NCBI GenBank assembly: GCA_963513935.1
Contig: OY740765.1
Span: forward strand, 149,383,830 to 149,447,829
Direction of reading: 5' to 3'
Origin: Aphrophora alni
Lineage: Eukaryota > Arthropoda > Insecta > Hemiptera > Aphrophoridae
DNA length: 64,000 nucleotides
Shown: positions 60,297 to 64,000 of the stretch, one piece after another
Layout: every line of letters starts with the position of its first letter
Numbering within the stretch: the first letter of the stretch is position 1
Made by a program: the position numbers and the translations under genes
Notes under the pieces: model-generated
The model's input: the letters and a program-made list of their open reading frames with translations, nothing else
Told to the model about the DNA's origin: nothing
Databases searched by the model: none

Positions 60297-61259
60297 CCTA
60301 TTAACATATCCAAATGTAATCAGAATGAAGAAATAATTATGGATTTATTGTTTTTATATAATTTAAAAATTAATGAAATTGATAATAATTTAAGTTGATT
60401 TTACAAACCACCCTAGGCGCGTAGGGAGAACAGTGAGAAAAACATTGAGTATACCCTTACTCCACAAGCTCTAACTTTGTTCCACCTGCTCATGGTACAG
60501 TCAACCTAAATATACACATGGCAACTGTGTCAAAGTTGCTATGTCACTGTTCCCTACTAAAACCCCCTGTGATGTGTACATGCAAATTGTATAAATAAAA
60601 CTGTCATTATTAATATAATTGCTATCTGATCTTGATATTCATTCTAACATTATTGACAATGTAAAAAAAATATAAACCGTATTGACAGATTATTATTAAC
60701 AGAAAATCTAATGCTGACATATTAGGGTACAGCCTGCTAATAAAATTGCATTAAATATTTATTAATTTTCTCTATTTTTTTAAAATTTTATTATTATTAT
60801 TTTTTTTTGTAATGTACCAAGAAAGGTATGTTTTTATAGTAAAATATTGTTAATAATATGTTTTTTACTATAAAAAGAAAAATACTAATTGTTTTAGTGC
60901 TCACTAATTGTTTAACAATATTAGTTTTTGTTATGAAAACTGATCACAAGAACATACGGAAAAATATATTTGTATCTGTATTGTCAGACTAAACCAACTC
61001 TTCGATCCAAGACAAATATTTCTCTTTGTTGTCATCCTTCGAAAAGTCACTGACATCATCATCATCACTCGACTCTGTTCCAAGATCGATTATAAACGAT
61101 TCCACTTGATTTTGAATAAAGTTTTGTTAAATGTTCACCCAAATCAGCTGAAGTGACATTTCAAAATTTGTTTGATTAAACATTGAATTTAAAAGTGACG
61201 TGAACTGTAAGCCAGTTTTTTACATTAGCCTAAATCAGCTCACATTCAATTGGTCACAT
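59264..61259. other. Probable intron; unassigned 59.7-60.2 kb segment
   Basis: No exon with clear signals. A less AT-rich segment at about 59720-60190 has broken frames (for example SVNKPLSVKKGGQLSSRGLS and RELDHLKKYMRTAERMNKLD) that look like an old retroelement but match nothing I recognise. (TA)n at 60253-60293. Confidence 0.4.
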
Positions 61260-62840
61260 CGTTATCATTTAGAGAATGGTGTCCCTTAGGATAGCGCTGA
61301 GTGTGACCCTGTTTGCTGTGGCATTACCGCTAATGTGCAATGAACAGCATTACCGCTTATGTTTGGTGCCCTGTCCGCTGTTCTCTATTTGTTGATGATT
61401 TTGCTATATTTGTGGCTACATGAGGATGGCAACCGCTGAAAGAGCCCTAATTGACTGCAATCTTGGTCAAGGTTGACAGGAAGTTCTCTGCTTCCAAAAT
61501 GCAATGCATTGCTTTTTTTAAGGCTAAACCATCAGCCTTTATTATTTCTTAATGGAATAAAAATTCAAACTACTGAAACTGGTAAATTTTTAGGCCTACA
61601 TTTTTACTGTTTGATCACGGATTGATTATCGCTCCATAAGACCATCAGCCAATAAAAAGCTTGATTCAATATACAACTCTGCACTGCGTATTGTTTCTGG
61701 AGCATTTCGTTCGAGCCCAGTTTCTAGCTTACATGCTGAAACTAGTGAACCATCTTACACGACGAAGACAGCAACTAAAAATTATATATATTTGTAGTCT
61801 GCACTCCAAACCGTATCATCCGGCTTACGACAATGTTTTAAATATAATAACCCTTTGACTGACAGATATGAATGTTGTCAGATTAGTACTGCTTCATTTG
61901 GCATTAGAACATTTAGGATCTAATAGGATTGGGTTCTTTTCAATCAGTGGTTCAGTGTTTGAATTAACGAATATTATGCTTTATATCACTTTACAATTAT
62001 TACTTTAAAAATATTACTTTAGACTGAATCAACATATCTCCCTAACTCATTCAACTATTTAAATAACAAACATATACTTTATATAATCTACTTCATATTA
62101 CTTTACAATTATTACTTTAAAACTGAATTGACATATCTATATATATTCAAAAATGATGAACCCAGAATAGTTCCAGCTATTTTGAAATGAATTTAATATA
62201 TTTACTTTGATGATTATACGTGCTGATACTTTGTCTATTTGCTCACCCTTTCTGTGCTCTGCAAAAGCCGCTACTACAGCTTTGTATTATTGGAAGCTCC
62301 AACTTGCCAATAATACCCTCGTGTCCCAATCCTCGAACGTTCCTCCTGACGTCTTTGTTCACGCTGTTGATCGAAAGATCCCCACCTCTCTTGAGTCGTC
62401 GCTTATATTGCTTCGACCTGCCTTGCTAAGTAGGTTGCCCATGCTAGGTAAGCATTTCATCATTTTTTTTAATTGTTTCGCAATACCTGTCGCTATTCTG
62501 GGTTTCATGTATGGTTCTTACTTAAAATATTAATTATTACTACTAATTCTATTAATTACTATATATTTCTACTCTAGTATCTATCTAATCCTAACAGATC
62601 CTTGACAATTTGGGCCTTGTTTATTCCATGTGTGTACTCCATGTTTGATTCGTCCATGGCTCATACAAATGCCATCTTTTGATTTTTCATTGTCCGGGTT
62701 CATCAAGCACAACACTCCTGATGTAGTATATCCTCAGGAGTTTCACTGTATACTTGATGAATAACCACCCAGTGAAATTATTTTTATAGATTGTTCTAAA
62801 CTGGACAATAAAGTCGGTTGCATATATTACTCATCCAGTC
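61260..62840 (+). mobile_element. Jockey-like LINE relic, interrupted
   Basis: Broken + strand frames follow the order of a jockey-type ORF2: ENGVP and SVTLFAVALP-like text (61272-61330), then VDDFAIFVAT (61382-61411; VDD in place of FADD), then KFSASKMQCIAFF (about 61475-61520), then RRRQQLKIIYICSLHSKPYH then PAYDNVLN (61760-61850). After about 740 bp of unrelated sequence it resumes with RPWLIQMPSFDFSLSGFIKH (62651-62710) and an RNase H start, FIDCSKLDNKVGCIYYSSS (62785-62840). Many stops show that it is dead. Confidence 0.7.
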
Positions 62841-62898
<58 letters not shown>

Positions 62899-64000
62899 AG
62901 ATTATTGTTTGATTGATTTATTTGTTTGGTTGAATTTAATCGTGTGAGTCAACTTTATTAAATCAGGTGCTTTCACCATGTAAGACAATTTTATAAGTTT
63001 CTGGGGGTTTCTCCTTAGACTCTACTATTGATTCAAATTTCGCTTGGCTGTGGGCTGACTCTAAAAAAATGAAACTGGATAGGAAAAAAATACAGATTTT
63101 GATTTAGAACAAGTTTAATAAAATCGAAAATGTTCATGAATACCCTTTCACATGAAATCTCTATAATCTACTTGGAAATAAAACATTAAACTTTTAGATT
63201 CGAGTTGGCCATTCCTCGAATTAATTAAAATTCATTGAACAAATTAACTTAACAAATTTATTGAACATTTTCTAGACTGCCAATAACAAATTTCTATCAC
63301 CATAATATTACATCTAAATAAAGCCTTAACAAATGTACAATATTATCATTATCATTATTTATTTACTTAAATTGTACAAAATTGTCCCTATTCCCTTATT
63401 CGTTTTAATGAGTTTATATTTTAACCTTATAAAGTAATGAAATAAAACCCAGTATATGACTTCGTTTGATAATATTGTATTAACCAATTGAGATCTGATT
63501 TACATTAATAAAAGTTTAAGATTATTTACATTACACTCCACCCTTTCTTCACACTTTCACTAAACACTTTATTTTGATTTTATTTATTTCAAATTTTCAC
63601 AACACTTCACTGGTGTAGATTTAGTTGATATTATTTTGTTATTTTATTATAGCAGGTTAAATACGGACTGAGTTTCTTATTGAATTTTTTTTACATGTTC
63701 CCCCTCTGAAGATTTATTTTTTACTACCTATTTTTCACGCGTTGTTCTCCCCTCTTCTTTTTTTTTAATCCCTCGTGTTTCTTTCTCATTGGTTAATTTT
63801 GAATTTTTGTCGTTCTCATTGATTTTCCTAATTTGCAATCTTTCACACGTAGAACACTTGTTCAATGCTTAATTTGCTATTTGTAAAGTTCACTGCCTCT
63901 GCTTCTGTTAGGTGAAATTCGAGATGCCTTGCGCGTGTTGTCTCACATCCTGTTTCTGTATTTAAGTTGGTGTTTCGAATTAATTATATTTTTAATAAAT
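62841..64000. other. Terminal stretch, nothing recognised
   Basis: (TA)n at about 62845-62894, then AT-rich sequence without a supported gene. It may still be intron of the gene starting at 59205. Confidence 0.5.

Overview
The window is AT-rich animal DNA with introns, long non-coding stretches, many (TA)n microsatellites and a dense load of mostly decayed transposable elements. Element types (R1-clade and jockey-like LINEs, Tc1/mariner, piggyBac, hAT, pogo, Penelope) and the gene structures point to an insect. A hemipteran is my guess but is not proven.

Positions 1-32700 (+ strand) hold the 3' part of a furin-type proprotein convertase gene, most like Fur1. Three coding exons can be placed: 1555-1806 (end of the P domain and linker), 26338-26525 (furin cysteine-rich repeat) and 31746-31967 (transmembrane segment and short cytoplasmic tail). 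Their splice phases join exactly (phase 1, then phase 0). Reading through the first donor gives a second carboxyl end, 1807-1952, with its own hydrophobic stretch and stop, so at least two C-terminal isoforms are predicted. A GC-rich, stop-free, phase-preserving 57-nt block at 12635-12691 looks like an undescribed cassette exon. The catalytic exons lie upstream of the window. The two introns (24.5 kb and 5.2 kb) are filled with transposon relics: mariner, pogo MITE, LINE ends, a 2.3-kb TIR transposon, hAT, piggyBac, a hAT MITE with perfect 8-bp target duplications, a Penelope-like element with hammerhead-like cores, and another transposase relic with its MITE.

Positions 32700-54480 show no host gene I can support. 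They hold LINE fragments, a 0.66-kb near-perfect palindrome between two TA tracts, a 2.2-kb satellite of 114-bp units bounded by direct repeats, mariner and LINE pieces, a tRNA-derived SINE, a 2.27-kb Tc1/mariner element with about 330-bp inverted repeats, a 2-kb foldback repeat, and a 0.94-kb piggyBac derivative with intact TTAA ends.

Positions 54483-58449 (- strand) are a 5'-truncated R1-clade LINE with a 13-bp target duplication and several disabling mutations. Beyond it are a 5S rRNA-derived fragment, a short + strand exon at 59205-59263 that looks like the first coding exon of a zinc-finger-type regulator, and a jockey-like LINE relic (61260-62840). Nothing is recognised in the last 1.1 kb.
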